Notes: a model not told the origin generated them from the letters alone. DNA of 64,000 bases from Salegentibacter agarivorans (GCF_900113135.1 NZ_FOOH01000014.1:1-64000); one strand, 5' to 3'. Positions 1 to 9,235 are shown, numbered from the stretch's first letter. Made by a program: numbers and translations.

Positions 1-199
1 AAAGGCCAGGAACCTACTGCTAAGTGAAGAGGGAATAGCACATCGCAAAAGAAGATGCTGGGATGTTGAAGCCGTCTTTGGAAATATCAAGCAAAATATG
101 GGCTTTAAGCGGTTTATGTTGCGGGGAATGGATAAAGTAACTACTGAGATAGGATTAATAGCTATGGCGCACAACTTAAGAAAATTCAGTATCGCATAG
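1..199 (+). mobile_element. IS1182-type transposase, 3' fragment (window edge)
   Basis: An open frame enters from the left edge (first full codon at 2) and stops with TAG at 197-199. The 65 visible residues contain WDVEAVFGNIKQN, GFKRFMLRG and a closing IGLIAMAHNLRKFSIA. This is the usual C-terminal end of DDE transposases of the IS1182 group: the glutamate of the catalytic triad in an E-x-VFG-x-IK context, then the RF-LRG and HNL-K blocks. The rest of the gene lies outside the window, so whether the element is intact cannot be judged. The right terminal inverted repeat should lie between 200 and about 280 but cannot be defined without the left end. Confidence 0.8.
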
Positions 200-282
200 C
201 AAGGGGGCGCTGCTTTGCCTTTTTTTATCAGAAAGAAGATTTACAAAAAGAAGAATCGCTTCCTCTTACAAAACATTTATAA

Positions 283-324
283 AGAAAAAGGGCCATCTAA
301 ATACTTTTTAGACGGCCTCTTTCC
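283..324 (-). terminator. Rho-independent terminator of the outer-membrane barrel gene
   Basis: On the minus strand a roughly 19-bp imperfect stem (GGAAAGAGGCCGTCTAAAA against its partner, few mismatches) is followed by a T-rich run, 25 nt after the stop of the barrel gene. It also separates that gene from the insertion-sequence remnant. Confidence 0.75.
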
Positions 325-348
325 ATTCATAGGTGTTAATATGCTGTA

Positions 349-963
349 TTAAAACATTAGTCCAATACCTGCCTGGATCCCGTTATTTTTAATAGCATCG
401 TCATCCCAGTTGTCGCTATCAAATACATCTGTAAATCCTTGAGTATACCTCGCAGATAAGAAGAACCCGTTGTTGAACTTGTAAGAAGCACCAATAGCAC
501 CTCCAAATTCAAAAGTACTTCCGGCTTCAGTATCAAATTCTGCTTCACCAATACTACTTTCAAAATCGTACTCCTCTTCTACTAAAAAGTTAAAAGAAGG
601 TCCTGCTTCAATAGATAAACCATCTATTAGGTAGATCTTAGCTAGAACAGGCACTTGAATATAATCAAGTTGGTATTCTCCATTTACATTCTGCCCGGCG
701 AAATTTCTATTTGCTTCTACTCCCTGGGTTGCATAAAGCACCTCTGGCTGTAAAGAAAAACGTTCGCTTAATGGAATTTCAGAAAGTAAACCTAAGTGAA
801 ACCCTGTTCGGCTTTTCTCATCCTCAAATCCGTCTGAAGTCATATTGGTGAAATTAACCCCACCTTTAGCTCCAAAATACACGAATTCCTGTGCGCTAGC
901 CGCGGTACTAAAACCAAATACGGCAATTACTGCAATTAAAATTGACTTTTTCATTACTTTCAT
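349..963 (-). CDS. Outer membrane beta-barrel protein (PorT/OMP_b-brl_2 type)
   Basis: A 204-residue protein with a signal peptide (MKKSILIAVIAVFGF core, cleavage likely after ASAQ), then alternating amphipathic strands with Gly/aromatic turns such as FGAKGGVNFTNM, RTGFHLGLLSEIPL and LQPEVLYATQG. It ends in a beta-strand closing with phenylalanine (IQAGIGLMF), the usual signal for outer-membrane insertion. Size and pattern match the small eight-stranded barrels abundant in Bacteroidota (the same broad family as PorT). No enzymatic motif is seen. ATG codons exist at 963 and 954, and the second gives the more usual signal peptide. Transcribed alone between a TACATTTG promoter element and a terminator. 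The specific role is unknown. Confidence 0.85.
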   Translation of the reverse strand: MKVMKKSILIAVIAVFGFSTAASAQEFVYFGAKGGVNFTNMTSDGFEDEKSRTGFHLGLLSEIPLSERFSLQPEVLYATQGVEANRNFAGQNVNGEYQLDYIQVPVLAKIYLIDGLSIEAGPSFNFLVEEEYDFESSIGEAEFDTEAGSTFEFGGAIGASYKFNNGFFLSARYTQGFTDVFDSDNWDDDAIKNNGIQAGIGLMF

Positions 964-983
964 TTTTGTTAGTGTTACAAGGG

Positions 984-991
984 CAAATGTA
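984..991 (-). promoter_or_regulatory. Bacteroidota -7 element (TACATTTG) for the barrel gene
   Basis: Minus-strand TACATTTG matches TAnnTTTG exactly and lies about 20 nt upstream of the ATG at 963. The -33 position carries only a TTTT-like element. Transcription would start near 977, giving a very short leader. Confidence 0.55.
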
Positions 992-1070
992 GGAACAGGC
1001 TTCTTAATAAAATGTTATGTAAGCCTAAAGTATTACTAAGATTAAGGCAAATTGTTTATATCTTTAACGT

Positions 1071-1967
1071 ATGAAATGGGCTTCAGCACTACAGGATTAT
1101 TGCAACTATCTTCGTATAGAACGCGGACTTTCAAACAATTCTATTACTAATTACAGGATGGACGTGGTAAAACTTATCAACTTTTTAAGCGTTAAAAAAA
1201 TTGAAGTCTCTCCACTTCAAATTTCAGAAGAAATCTTACAACAATTTATTTACGAAATTGCTCGCAATGTTAATGCGCGTTCCCAATCGCGTATAATTTC
1301 TGGCTTACGCGGATTTTTTAATTATCTGGTTTTTGAAGATTATCGCAAAGACAATCCTTTAGATCTTATAGAATCGCCCAAAATAGGCCGAAAACTGCCT
1401 GATACCATTTCGACTGAAGAAATAGACCTGCTTATCGCAACAATAGATCTAAGCAAAGCTGAAGGCGAACGCAATCGTGCCATCCTGGAAACTTTATATG
1501 GTTGTGGTTTACGGGTTAGTGAACTTACCGAGCTAAAAATTTCAGACCTGTTCTTTAAAGAAGGTTTTATTAAAGTAACTGGAAAAGGAAATAAACAACG
1601 TTTTGTACCTGTTTCAACTTATACACAGAAGTTTATTAATATTTATAAAGATGAAGTTAGAATTCATCAAAAGATCAACAAAGAATTTTCTGATACTTTA
1701 TTTCTAAATCGAAGGGGAAACCAGCTCACCCGCGCAATGATCTTCACTATAATTAAACGTTTAGCCGAAAAAGCCGGAATTCAGAAAAAGATAAGTCCGC
1801 ACACTTTTAGACATTCATTTGCCACCCATTTACTGGAAAACGGTGCCGATTTACGTGCTATTCAACAAATGTTAGGACACGAAAGTATTACCACTACTGA
1901 AGTGTATATGCACGTAGACCGCAAACATCTTCGGGAAATTATGGAGCAATATCATCCAAGACGATAA
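1071..1967 (+). CDS. xerD: Tyrosine recombinase XerD
   Basis: A 298-residue site-specific recombinase that, with a partner Xer protein, resolves chromosome dimers at dif. The N-terminal SAM-like core-binding domain covers residues 1-100 and the catalytic domain about 110-295. All catalytic residues are visible: Arg148 (GCGLRVSEL), Lys172 (VTGKGNKQR), His244 and Arg247 (SPHTFRHSFATHLLENGAD), His270 (LGHESITTTEVY) and nucleophile Tyr279. Length is that of the family (about 298). It is encoded singly, divergent from the barrel gene. XerD is the conventional name in Flavobacteriia. XerC cannot be strictly excluded from sequence alone, but no integron or phage context points to another integrase. 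Confidence 0.92.
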   Translation: MKWASALQDYCNYLRIERGLSNNSITNYRMDVVKLINFLSVKKIEVSPLQISEEILQQFIYEIARNVNARSQSRIISGLRGFFNYLVFEDYRKDNPLDLIESPKIGRKLPDTISTEEIDLLIATIDLSKAEGERNRAILETLYGCGLRVSELTELKISDLFFKEGFIKVTGKGNKQRFVPVSTYTQKFINIYKDEVRIHQKINKEFSDTLFLNRRGNQLTRAMIFTIIKRLAEKAGIQKKISPHTFRHSFATHLLENGADLRAIQQMLGHESITTTEVYMHVDRKHLREIMEQYHPRR

Positions 1968-2085
1968 CTTATATTAAAGTTCGGTTAAACAGGTTTCAAA
2001 ACTTCAAAAAGCCTGTATTTATTAGTATTTTAAGGCCAACTGATTTTTAAAAATTGCGAAGAAAAAATTTAAACCAATTCAAAAA

Positions 2086-3048
2086 ATGAAAACATTAAAG
2101 TTTAAGAACGGTGATAAGATGCCGGCTATAGGATTAGGCACCTGGAAATCTGGAAAAGATGAAGTAAAAAAAGCGGTGAAAACTGCATTAAATAACGGTT
2201 ATCGCCATATTGATTGCGCCGCTACTTATAGCAATGAAGACGCGGTTGGTAAAGCTTTCACTGAAGTTTTTTCTGAAAGGAAGATAAAACGCGAAGAAGT
2301 ATGGATTACTTCAAAACTATGGAATAACGCTCATAAAAAAGAAGATGTGATTCCTGCATTGAAAAAAACGCTGAAAGACCTTCAATTAGATTATTTAGAC
2401 CTTTATTTAATTCACTGGCCGGTAGCATTCAAACCCGAGGTGGATTTTCCTCAAAATGATGAGGAATATTTATCATTGGCAGAAGTGCCGCTAATAGAAA
2501 CCTGGAAAATGATGCTTGAAGCCAAAAACCAAGGTTTGGTAAAACACGTGGGTGTTTCTAATTTCAGCACAATGAAACTCGAAGAATTAATGGAAGAAAC
2601 TTCAGAATATCCAGAAATGAACCAGGTAGAGTTACATCCCTATTTACAGCAAAATGAGTTACTGGAATTTTGCAGTAAGCATAACATTCACGTTACCGCG
2701 TTTTCCCCTCTTGGCAGTGGCGACCGTCCCGATAGAATGAAAGCCAAAGACGAACCTTCATTATTGGAAAATCCTGTAATTAAGAAAATTGCTAAAAAGC
2801 ACGGTGCAAGTGCCGGCCAGGTATTGATAAAATGGAATGAAATGCGTGGAACCGCGGTGATTCCAAAGTCTACCAATGAAGAAAGAATTATAGAAAACCT
2901 TGCCAGCGCCGGACTTAATCTAAATGAAGAAGATTTAGAAGAAATTGCTGCTTTAGACGAGCATTACCGGTATGTAACCGGCGAGTTTTTTGTCACCAAA
3001 GGAAATTCTTACCAGAACATTTATGACGATGACGATTATAAAGCTTAG
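2086..3048 (+). CDS. Aldo/keto reductase
   Basis: A 320-residue NADPH-dependent carbonyl reductase of the AKR (beta/alpha)8 superfamily. The catalytic tetrad is present: Asp43 and Tyr48 (HIDCAATYSNE), Lys77 (ITSKLWN) and His110 (YLIHWP). The cofactor-binding signature IPKSTNEERIIEN is near the C-terminus. The tail (DEHYRYVTGEFFVTKGNSY) resembles AKRs related to alcohol or aldehyde reductases. The natural substrate cannot be deduced. The gene has its own unit, closed by a hairpin shared with convergent rny. Confidence 0.9.
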   Translation: MKTLKFKNGDKMPAIGLGTWKSGKDEVKKAVKTALNNGYRHIDCAATYSNEDAVGKAFTEVFSERKIKREEVWITSKLWNNAHKKEDVIPALKKTLKDLQLDYLDLYLIHWPVAFKPEVDFPQNDEEYLSLAEVPLIETWKMMLEAKNQGLVKHVGVSNFSTMKLEELMEETSEYPEMNQVELHPYLQQNELLEFCSKHNIHVTAFSPLGSGDRPDRMKAKDEPSLLENPVIKKIAKKHGASAGQVLIKWNEMRGTAVIPKSTNEERIIENLASAGLNLNEEDLEEIAALDEHYRYVTGEFFVTKGNSYQNIYDDDDYKA

Positions 3049-3061
3049 TTAATTGTAATTA

Positions 3062-3104
3062 AAAAGGGTGTTTGAAATAGTTACTAAGTCAAACACCCTT
3101 CTTT
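3062..3104 (+). terminator. Bidirectional terminator between aldo/keto reductase and rny
   Basis: AAGGGTGTTTGA and TCAAACACCCTT form a perfect 12-bp stem flanked by A-rich and T-rich runs, so it can act in both directions for the two convergent genes. Confidence 0.85.
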
Positions 3105-3132
3105 ATATGAAGTTTTAAAATATTATCTAACT

Positions 3133-4695
3133 CTATTTAGCAATATTTACCGCTCTTGTTTCGCGAATTACCGTTACTTTAACCTGTCCTGGATAAGTCA
3201 TATCAGTCTGGATCTTTTGTGAAATTTCAAAAGAAAGGTTTGAAGCTTTTTCATCGTTCACTTTTTCACTTTCAACAATTACACGTAGTTCACGTCCTGC
3301 CTGGATGGCGTAAGCTTTTTTCACTCCTCCAAATCCAAAGGCAATCTCTTCAAGATCCTTTAAACGCTGAATATAAGAATCCAGCACCTGCCTTCTGGCT
3401 CCCGGTCTTGCACCGCTAATAGCATCACAAACCTGAACAATAGGAGAAAGTAAAGAATTCATCTCTATCTCGTCGTGGTGAGCACCAATAGCATTACAAA
3501 CTTCAGGTTTTTCACCGTGTTTCTCTGCCCATTGCATTCCAAGGATGGCGTGAGGCACTTCTGTTTCAGTTTCCGGCACTTTACCAATATCGTGTAATAA
3601 TCCCGCACGTTTAGCCAGTTTTGGGTTAATACCAAGCTCTGAAGCCATTACGCCACAAAGTTTTGCAACTTCCCTGGAGTGTTGTAATAAGTTTTGGCCG
3701 TAAGAGGAACGATATTTCATTCGTCCTACAAGTTTGATCAATTCTGGGTTTAAGCCGTGAATTCCTAAATCAATTACGGTACGTTTACCAATATCAATAA
3801 TCTCCTCGTCAATTTGCTTACGGGTTTTCTTAACCACTTCTTCAATTCTGGCCGGGTGAATTCTACCATCGGTTACCAATTTATGCAGCGATAAACGGGC
3901 AACTTCCCTTCTAACCGAATCAAAACAGGAAAGAATAATAGCTTCAGGAGTATCGTCTACAATAATTTCTACCCCGGTTGCGGCTTCCAATGCCCTAATA
4001 TTTCTTCCTTCGCGGCCTATAATTCTACCTTTTACATCATCGCTCTCAAGGTTGAAGACCGAAACACAATTCTCAATTGCCTCTTCAGTTCCAATTCGCT
4101 GAATGGTGTTTATAATAATTTTCTTGGCTTCTTGCTGTGCGGTTAATTTTGCTTCTTCTATAGTATCCTGGATTAACGCCATAGCATCTGTCCTGGCGCT
4201 GTCTTTAAGCGCTTCAGAAAGTTGTGCCTTGGCTTCATCGGCGGAAAGGCCAGAGATCACTTCTAACTGCTGTATCTGGCTGTTGCGAAGTTTATCTATT
4301 TCGTCCTGTTTCTTTTCAAGATATTCTACGCGCTGATTATAATCGGTTAACTTTTCTTCAAACTCTTTATTGAGCTTTTTATTCTTAGAAAGTTCTCCTG
4401 AAACCTGCGATTCTTTATCCCTAATGCGTTTTTCGGCATCGTTCATCTTCTTATCCCGGTTAAGAATTACCTTCTCGTGCTCCGATTTTAACTCGATGAA
4501 TTTCTCTTTAGCCTGTAGTATCTTATCTTTTTTGATACTTTCTCCTTCAGATTTTGCCTCCTTAAGAATGTTGGCTGCAGTCTTCTTGGCGTTTTTAATG
4601 GTTTGTGAAGCTCTTTTTCGCTCCAACTGTTTTGCAATAGCAAAACCTATCGCTATACCTACAACCCCAATAACTATATTTAGTAATATCTCCAT
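3133..4695 (-). CDS. rny: Ribonuclease Y
   Basis: A 520-residue membrane-anchored endoribonuclease that initiates mRNA decay. The N-terminal transmembrane helix is residues 2-21, followed by a long coiled coil (about 25-165) rich in Lys/Glu. A KH domain carries [10 protein letters not shown] at 223-232. An HD phosphohydrolase domain has His339, the His368-Asp369 pair (LLHDIGK) and HAILG. Length equals the family norm. It is downstream of zapA and the 6S-like RNA on the same strand, an arrangement I recall as common in Flavobacteriia. Terminated by the bidirectional hairpin at 3062-3104. Confidence 0.95.
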   Translation of the reverse strand: MEILLNIVIGVVGIAIGFAIAKQLERKRASQTIKNAKKTAANILKEAKSEGESIKKDKILQAKEKFIELKSEHEKVILNRDKKMNDAEKRIRDKESQVSGELSKNKKLNKEFEEKLTDYNQRVEYLEKKQDEIDKLRNSQIQQLEVISGLSADEAKAQLSEALKDSARTDAMALIQDTIEEAKLTAQQEAKKIIINTIQRIGTEEAIENCVSVFNLESDDVKGRIIGREGRNIRALEAATGVEIIVDDTPEAIILSCFDSVRREVARLSLHKLVTDGRIHPARIEEVVKKTRKQIDEEIIDIGKRTVIDLGIHGLNPELIKLVGRMKYRSSYGQNLLQHSREVAKLCGVMASELGINPKLAKRAGLLHDIGKVPETETEVPHAILGMQWAEKHGEKPEVCNAIGAHHDEIEMNSLLSPIVQVCDAISGARPGARRQVLDSYIQRLKDLEEIAFGFGGVKKAYAIQAGRELRVIVESEKVNDEKASNLSFEISQKIQTDMTYPGQVKVTVIRETRAVNIAK

Positions 4696-4711
4696 ATTTA
4701 AAATTTATGTA

Positions 4712-4880
4712 TAAAAAAAGCCTGTATTAGATAGGTTTTTGGATTAAACTCCTTAAAAACAAGTTTAGGGCTAACAAGCTGATCAAGAATCCGCTCTAAG
4801 GCGGCGCGCTTTTACAACTTAGACTCACCCTCTTTAAAGAATCTCTGTTGAGTTTATCAAAATATCACTAATACAGGCAG
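4712..4880 (-). ncRNA. ssrS: 6S-like RNA (ssrS)
   Basis: Between zapA and rny, the minus strand encodes an RNA of about 165 nt whose ends pair perfectly over 11 bp: GCCTGTATTAG (4878-4868) with CTAATACAGGC (4730-4720). The 3' arm is followed directly by seven T residues, a closing-stem terminator. A long, mostly self-pairing rod with an interrupted middle fits 6S RNA, which sequesters the RNA polymerase holoenzyme. The location beside zapA matches the known zapA-ssrS linkage and my recollection of flavobacterial 6S placement. No clear TAnnTTTG promoter is visible, so it may be processed from the zapA transcript. A covariance-model match was not run. Confidence 0.72.
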
Positions 4881-4908
4881 TAACCTTTATTTATTTAAAG
4901 AACGTTTA

Positions 4909-5199
4909 TTATACCAGGTGCTTCTGCAGCAAATCGTTAAGTGATTTGAGTTTATCTTCTGCTTTAAGCGTATCGGTAGATCTATCTATATCTTTTTGCT
5001 CGGTTTGGGCGGCAAATTGTAAAGCACACATTGCTAATACATCCTGCTTATCCCTCACGGCATAACTTTGCTCAAATTGCTTAATCATAGCCTCAATTTT
5101 CTTCGCTGCCTTACGTAAACCTTCTTCCTGTTGGGGATTAATAGTTAAAGGATACACACGGTCTGCAATAGAAAGTTTTATTTTTAATTTATCGGCCAT
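4909..5199 (-). CDS. zapA: Cell division protein ZapA
   Basis: A 96-residue ZapA, which bundles FtsZ filaments at the division ring. The N-terminal globular part (KLKIKLSIADRVYPLTI, then QQEEGLRKAAKKIEAMI) is followed by an amphipathic helix with AVRDKQDVLAMCALQFA, the typical R-D-x-x-D-x-L-x-M-x-A-L signature, and a coiled-coil tail. It lies 5 nt after the coiled-coil gene upstream and is presumably co-transcribed with it. The 6S-like RNA follows. Confidence 0.9.
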   Translation of the reverse strand: MADKLKIKLSIADRVYPLTINPQQEEGLRKAAKKIEAMIKQFEQSYAVRDKQDVLAMCALQFAAQTEQKDIDRSTDTLKAEDKLKSLNDLLQKHLV

Positions 5200-5204
5200 A
5201 TTTA

Positions 5205-5495
5205 TTATTCAGATAATTGAACAATGCATTGATCAATCTCCCTTATTAAGCTATTTAATTTAAGCTTGGTTTCTGTTTTGAATTCGGTACTGCCCAGCAT
5301 TGCATTGGCGGCTTTAAGGTTTTGAACTTCCTGATTAGAACCTTCAATTTTTTGGGCTAATCTTTGGTTTTCTTCTTTAACAGCGGTCATTTCTTCCTCT
5401 AAAGAACGGTGATTCTGCTTTAAATTTTCATACTTATGAAGCAGTTTACTAATCCTATTTTCAAGGCTATCAACGATTTCTGTCAATTCACTCAT
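5205..5495 (-). CDS. Small coiled-coil protein (ZapB-like by position)
   Basis: A 96-residue, almost wholly alpha-helical protein with leucine heptads from MSELTEIVDSLENRISKLL through YENLKQNHRSLEEEM to QNLKAANAML. It carries no catalytic motif. An in-frame TTG nine bases upstream would add three residues, but ATG at 5495 is the natural start. Co-directional with zapA at 5 nt, so probably an operon partner. The length and coiled-coil character resemble the division factor ZapB, but that identification is inference from context. Homologues are usually annotated as hypothetical. Confidence 0.75.
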   Translation of the reverse strand: MSELTEIVDSLENRISKLLHKYENLKQNHRSLEEEMTAVKEENQRLAQKIEGSNQEVQNLKAANAMLGSTEFKTETKLKLNSLIREIDQCIVQLSE

Positions 5496-5679
5496 AAAAG
5501 CCAAATGTAATGCTTATCCCCACAAAGTTAACATTCGCGCTCTAATATGCCAATTGTTTTTTCGTCTATTTTTAAAATTAGGCAAGACATTTGCTAAGTT
5601 TCTAAGCACTAAGCCTTTAATTTTTGATTAAACTTTAATTAACTTTACCGCCCTGTTATACCCCTAATAAAAAATTAAT

Positions 5680-7374
5680 ATGAAATCTATTTTAGCTGTA
5701 ATTCTATTATTCTTTAGCACTGCAATCTTTGCCCAGGCGCAGCTTCCGAAAGATTATTTTCAAAAACCGCTTGATGTTCCACTTGTGCTTTCAGGTACTT
5801 TTGGAGAACTGCGTTCCAACCATTTTCATAGCGGATTGGATATTAAAACCCAACAAAGACAGGGGTTAAATGTAATTGCTTCGGCTAAAGGATATGTTAG
5901 TCGAATAAATATTCAACATTATGGCTACGGAAAAGCGCTTTATATTCAACATCCTAACGGCTACACCACTGTTTACGCTCACTTAAAAGAATTTTCGCCC
6001 GAAATTGAAGCCTATGTAAAAAAGCGCCAATACGCAAACGAAACATACGAAATAGAGCTCTTTCCTGAAGCTGGAGAATTACCGGTAGAAGCCAATGAAC
6101 TTATTGCCTTTAGTGGAAATACGGGTGGCAGTGGTGGCCCTCACCTTCATTTTGAAATTCGTGATGGCAGCCAACGACCTATGAACCCAAAACTTTTTGG
6201 GATAAATATTGAAGACAATAGAGCACCCATAATTGACGGATTGTATGCTTATCCTTTAGACGAAGAAGCACACATAAATAATTCCCGGGAGCGACAAAAA
6301 ATAAACCTTACACCACTTGAAGATGGTAGTTATATTGCAAGCGAGATTGATGCCTGCGGAAATATTGGCTTTGGTATTTCATCTGTAGATCAACAGGATG
6401 GAGCACCTAATCGAAATGGAGTTTACCATATTGAAGCTGAGCTAAATGGAGATCGTGTATTCACCTTACCCTTTAAGCGCTTTTCTTTTGCTGAAACCCG
6501 TCATCTTAATCAGTTAATCGATTATGAATATTATAGTAAAAACCGAAAACGCATTCAAAAACTCTTTGTTGAAGACGGAAATCCGTTAAGTCTTTATGAA
6601 GATGTAGTAAATAAAGGAGAGCTACATATTCAGGATAGCCTTAATTACAACTACACGATTAAGGTCAGCGATTTTGCCGGAAACCAGCGAGTGATACGAA
6701 TTCCTATCCAGGGCATGCAGCGCAACGATATTCCGCCTAAAAAAGAAGATAAAACCGATTACTTTGCTCAGGCAAATCAGCCCTTCGCTGCCGAAGCTAA
6801 TGGAATGGATATTTATATCCCCAAAGGAAGTCTTTATAGCGACACCTATTTAGATATTGAATTTGGAGAAGACAAAGTGAAAGTTCATCAAGACCACACT
6901 CCGCTTCATAAAAATATCACTATAGGTTTTGATGTAAGTGAATATTCAGCTGAAGAAAAGGAAAAACTTTTTATCGCAAGATTAGGTTATGGAAACCGCC
7001 CAAATTATTCTTCTACCTACAAAAAAGCAAACCGATTCACCACCGGCACAAGAACTTTTGGAGAATATACCCTGGCATCAGATGTTACACCCCCAAAAAT
7101 ATGGCCTACCAATTTTAATGATGGCCAGTGGATTTCCAGCAACAATACTTTACAGGTGAAAATAAGCGATGATCTCTCAGGGATTAAAAGTTATCGAGCT
7201 ACGGTAAATGGGAAATTTATTCTTATGGAGTATGAGTATAAAAACAATACCCTAACCCACGATTTTAGTGATGGTGTGGTAACCGATACCGAAAACCAAT
7301 TAAAAATTATTGTAACCGATAATGTTGGGAATAGCAATACTTATGAAGCAACGTTTTTTAGGAAGAATTCTTAA
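5680..7374 (+). CDS. Secreted M23 family metallopeptidase
   Basis: A 564-residue peptidase, probably acting on peptidoglycan cross-links in the periplasm or outside. The signal peptide MKSILAVILLFFSTAIFAQA is clear. The LytM/M23 zinc domain occupies about 30-165: HSGLD gives His50 and Asp54, and GGPHLHFEIRDG gives His155 and His157, with His101 (VYAHL) nearby. All expected ligands are therefore present and the enzyme should be active. The remaining 400 residues are beta-rich, ending in an Ig-like segment (DDLSGIKSYRATVNG, VTDNVGNSNTYEATF). Monocistronic, and convergent with the GlmU-like gene across a repeat element. Confidence 0.9.
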   Translation: MKSILAVILLFFSTAIFAQAQLPKDYFQKPLDVPLVLSGTFGELRSNHFHSGLDIKTQQRQGLNVIASAKGYVSRINIQHYGYGKALYIQHPNGYTTVYAHLKEFSPEIEAYVKKRQYANETYEIELFPEAGELPVEANELIAFSGNTGGSGGPHLHFEIRDGSQRPMNPKLFGINIEDNRAPIIDGLYAYPLDEEAHINNSRERQKINLTPLEDGSYIASEIDACGNIGFGISSVDQQDGAPNRNGVYHIEAELNGDRVFTLPFKRFSFAETRHLNQLIDYEYYSKNRKRIQKLFVEDGNPLSLYEDVVNKGELHIQDSLNYNYTIKVSDFAGNQRVIRIPIQGMQRNDIPPKKEDKTDYFAQANQPFAAEANGMDIYIPKGSLYSDTYLDIEFGEDKVKVHQDHTPLHKNITIGFDVSEYSAEEKEKLFIARLGYGNRPNYSSTYKKANRFTTGTRTFGEYTLASDVTPPKIWPTNFNDGQWISSNNTLQVKISDDLSGIKSYRATVNGKFILMEYEYKNNTLTHDFSDGVVTDTENQLKIIVTDNVGNSNTYEATFFRKNS

Positions 7375-7403
7375 AAATAGAAGTAAATAAGTTTTTAATG
7401 AAA

Positions 7404-7562
7404 TAAAGGGCTATCTGAAATATCTTTAATTCGTCATCCTGAATTTATTTCAGAGCCTGCCCCGATTTTTATATCGGGGATCTAAGTTGGTTGAATTTGC
7501 AACGTGTTAGAAGCTGAAACAAGTTCAGCTTGACGTAAATTAGATATTTCAGATAGCCTTTA
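7404..7562. repeat. Nested inverted-repeat (REP/BIME-like) element
   Basis: The outer arms 7405-7424 and 7543-7561 pair over about 19 bp (GCTATCTGAAATATC with its complement). Inside, CGTCATCCTGAATTTATTTC (from 7432) pairs at about 17 of 22 positions with a segment ending TTCAGCTTGACG at 7535. A further CCCCGATTTTTATATCGGGG hairpin lies at 7460-7479. The inner word CGTCAT-CTGAA-TTTCAG resembles interspersed repeats common in Bacteroidota. It lies between convergent genes, so it may also act as a bidirectional terminator. Confidence 0.75.
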
Positions 7563-7596
7563 TTAATATTCTTTTAGAAAGCGATGTTTTAATCAA

Positions 7597-8769
7597 CTAC
7601 CCTCTCCTCCACTTACTTGTTTCCTCAAAAACGTGTTCAAGGATCTTTTTATCTTCTTCTGAAAATTCTACGTGCCGGCGGTTCATAACAATTTCAGCAA
7701 CTTCAAAGGCTTTTTCAGTTTTGTAAACCGTCATCCCGGCGCTGCCTCCCCAACTGAAGCTGGGTACAAAATTTCGTGGAAACCCGGCTCCAAAGATATT
7801 TGAACTTACGCCCACAACCGTCCCGGTATTGAACATCGTGTTTATTCCGCATTTACTATGGTCGCCCATCATTAATCCGCAAAATTGCAATCCGGTTTTA
7901 GCAAAACCTTCAGTTTCATAATCCCAAATACGCACTTCAGCATAATTATTTTTAAGGTTGGAATTATTGGTGTCAGCACCCAAATTACACCATTCCCCTA
8001 AAACTGAATTTCCTAAATAACCATCGTGACCTTTATTGGAATTCGCAAAAAGCACTGCATTATTTATTTCGCCGCCACCACGACATCCAGGTCCCAAAGT
8101 TGTTGGCCCATAAATTTTAGCTCCCATTTTCACCAAAGCACCTTCGCAAACTGCGAGAGCACCTTTAATAAGGCTGCCTTCCAGGACTTTTGCATCTTTC
8201 CCGATATATATGGGCCCGGTAGAAGCGTTTAATGAACAATTCTCCACTTCAGCCCCTTCCTCTATAAAAATCTTTTCGGGATTTTTTACGTAATTTGATT
8301 CGTGGATAGGCTGCGATTTTCGGCCTTTGGTTATAATTTCAAAATCGGCTTCTATGGCTTCCCCGTTTTTTGAAAAAATATCCCAGGAATTATTTATTTG
8401 AATTACTCCATCGGCCAACTCTATTTGCTCATATTCATCTAAAGCTACTTCCTGATCTTCATAAGCGTGAAAAGCAACAATATCTTCCTGATGAAAAATT
8501 GCCTGGTTAGGCTTTAGATTTTGTATTTGCTGTAAAAATTTAGGATTGGGAAGAAAAGAAGCATTTATCATTATGTTTTCTTCCAATTCTACCATAGGCC
8601 ATTTTTCGGCTAAATAATCTTCAGTAACTGTAGAAGTGGTAGATTTTAAAAGTAACTCCCATTTTTCCCGAATTGTAAGAATACCAACTCTAATATCGGC
8701 TACAGGCCGCGTAAAGGTAAAAGGAAGTAAGCGGTTCCTGGCAGAACCGTCAAATAATATATAATTCAT
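7597..8769 (-). CDS. GlmU-like sugar nucleotidyltransferase family protein
   Basis: A 390-residue protein. The N-terminal third looks like a degenerate nucleotidyltransferase domain (MNYILFDGSARNRLLPFTFT, then RPVADIRVGILTIREKW). The C-terminal half is a left-handed beta-helix of hexapeptide repeats (IYIGKDAKVLEGSLIKG, ALVKMGAKIYGPTTLGPG), as in GlmU acetyltransferases. The usual G-x-G-T-R-M pyrophosphorylase signature is missing, so true UDP-GlcNAc synthesis is doubtful. The frame extends 48 bases further upstream, but ATG at 8769 aligns with family starts. It follows rpmE2 on the same strand after a terminator. Confidence 0.82.
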   Translation of the reverse strand: MNYILFDGSARNRLLPFTFTRPVADIRVGILTIREKWELLLKSTTSTVTEDYLAEKWPMVELEENIMINASFLPNPKFLQQIQNLKPNQAIFHQEDIVAFHAYEDQEVALDEYEQIELADGVIQINNSWDIFSKNGEAIEADFEIITKGRKSQPIHESNYVKNPEKIFIEEGAEVENCSLNASTGPIYIGKDAKVLEGSLIKGALAVCEGALVKMGAKIYGPTTLGPGCRGGGEINNAVLFANSNKGHDGYLGNSVLGEWCNLGADTNNSNLKNNYAEVRIWDYETEGFAKTGLQFCGLMMGDHSKCGINTMFNTGTVVGVSSNIFGAGFPRNFVPSFSWGGSAGMTVYKTEKAFEVAEIVMNRRHVEFSEEDKKILEHVFEETSKWRRG

Positions 8770-8903
8770 CCGCACAAATTTAGGTTTCAAAAATACAAAT
8801 AAACTCACTTGACGCAAGTCTACGGGCTTTTAACTTGAAAAATGAAGTAAAAATAATTTCCTTCTTCCTGAAACCTTATATATATTCTAAAAAGTAAAGC
8901 ACA

Positions 8904-8936
8904 AAAAAAGTCGCCTTAAAAAAGACGACTTTTTGA
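8904..8936 (-). terminator. Terminator of rpmE2
   Basis: AAAAAGTCG and CGACTTTTT arms enclose an AT-rich loop with an inner CTT/AAG extension; a T run follows on the minus strand. It lies about 20 nt after the rpmE2 stop. Confidence 0.8.
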
Positions 8937-8955
8937 AATTATATATAACAAAAAA

Positions 8956-9207
8956 TTATTTCTTGAATTTCTTGTACTTGTTTTTAAACTTGTCAATACG
9001 CCCGGCGCTATCAACCAATTTGGTTTGCCCGGTGTAGTATGGGTGAGAAGTTCTTGAGATTTCCAACTTAATAAGTGGATACTCTGTCCCTTCTACTTCA
9101 ATAGTTTCTTTAGTGTTCGCGGTAGATTTAGTAATGAATACATCTTCGTTAGACATATCTTTAAATGCTACTAATCTATAATTTTCCGGATGGATTCCCT
9201 GCTTCAT
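8956..9207 (-). CDS. rpmE2: 50S ribosomal protein L31 type B
   Basis: An 83-residue ribosomal protein. It begins [20 protein letters not shown], continues with [20 protein letters not shown], and ends in a basic [11 protein letters not shown] tail that contacts rRNA. It lacks the zinc-binding cysteines of type A L31, so it is the zinc-independent form (YkgM/RpmE2). A near-consensus promoter and a terminator make it a single-gene unit. Confidence 0.95.
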   Translation of the reverse strand: MKQGIHPENYRLVAFKDMSNEDVFITKSTANTKETIEVEGTEYPLIKLEISRTSHPYYTGQTKLVDSAGRIDKFKNKYKKFKK

Positions 9208-9235
9208 CGCTTTAGTTCTTTTAATTTTCGAGGTG

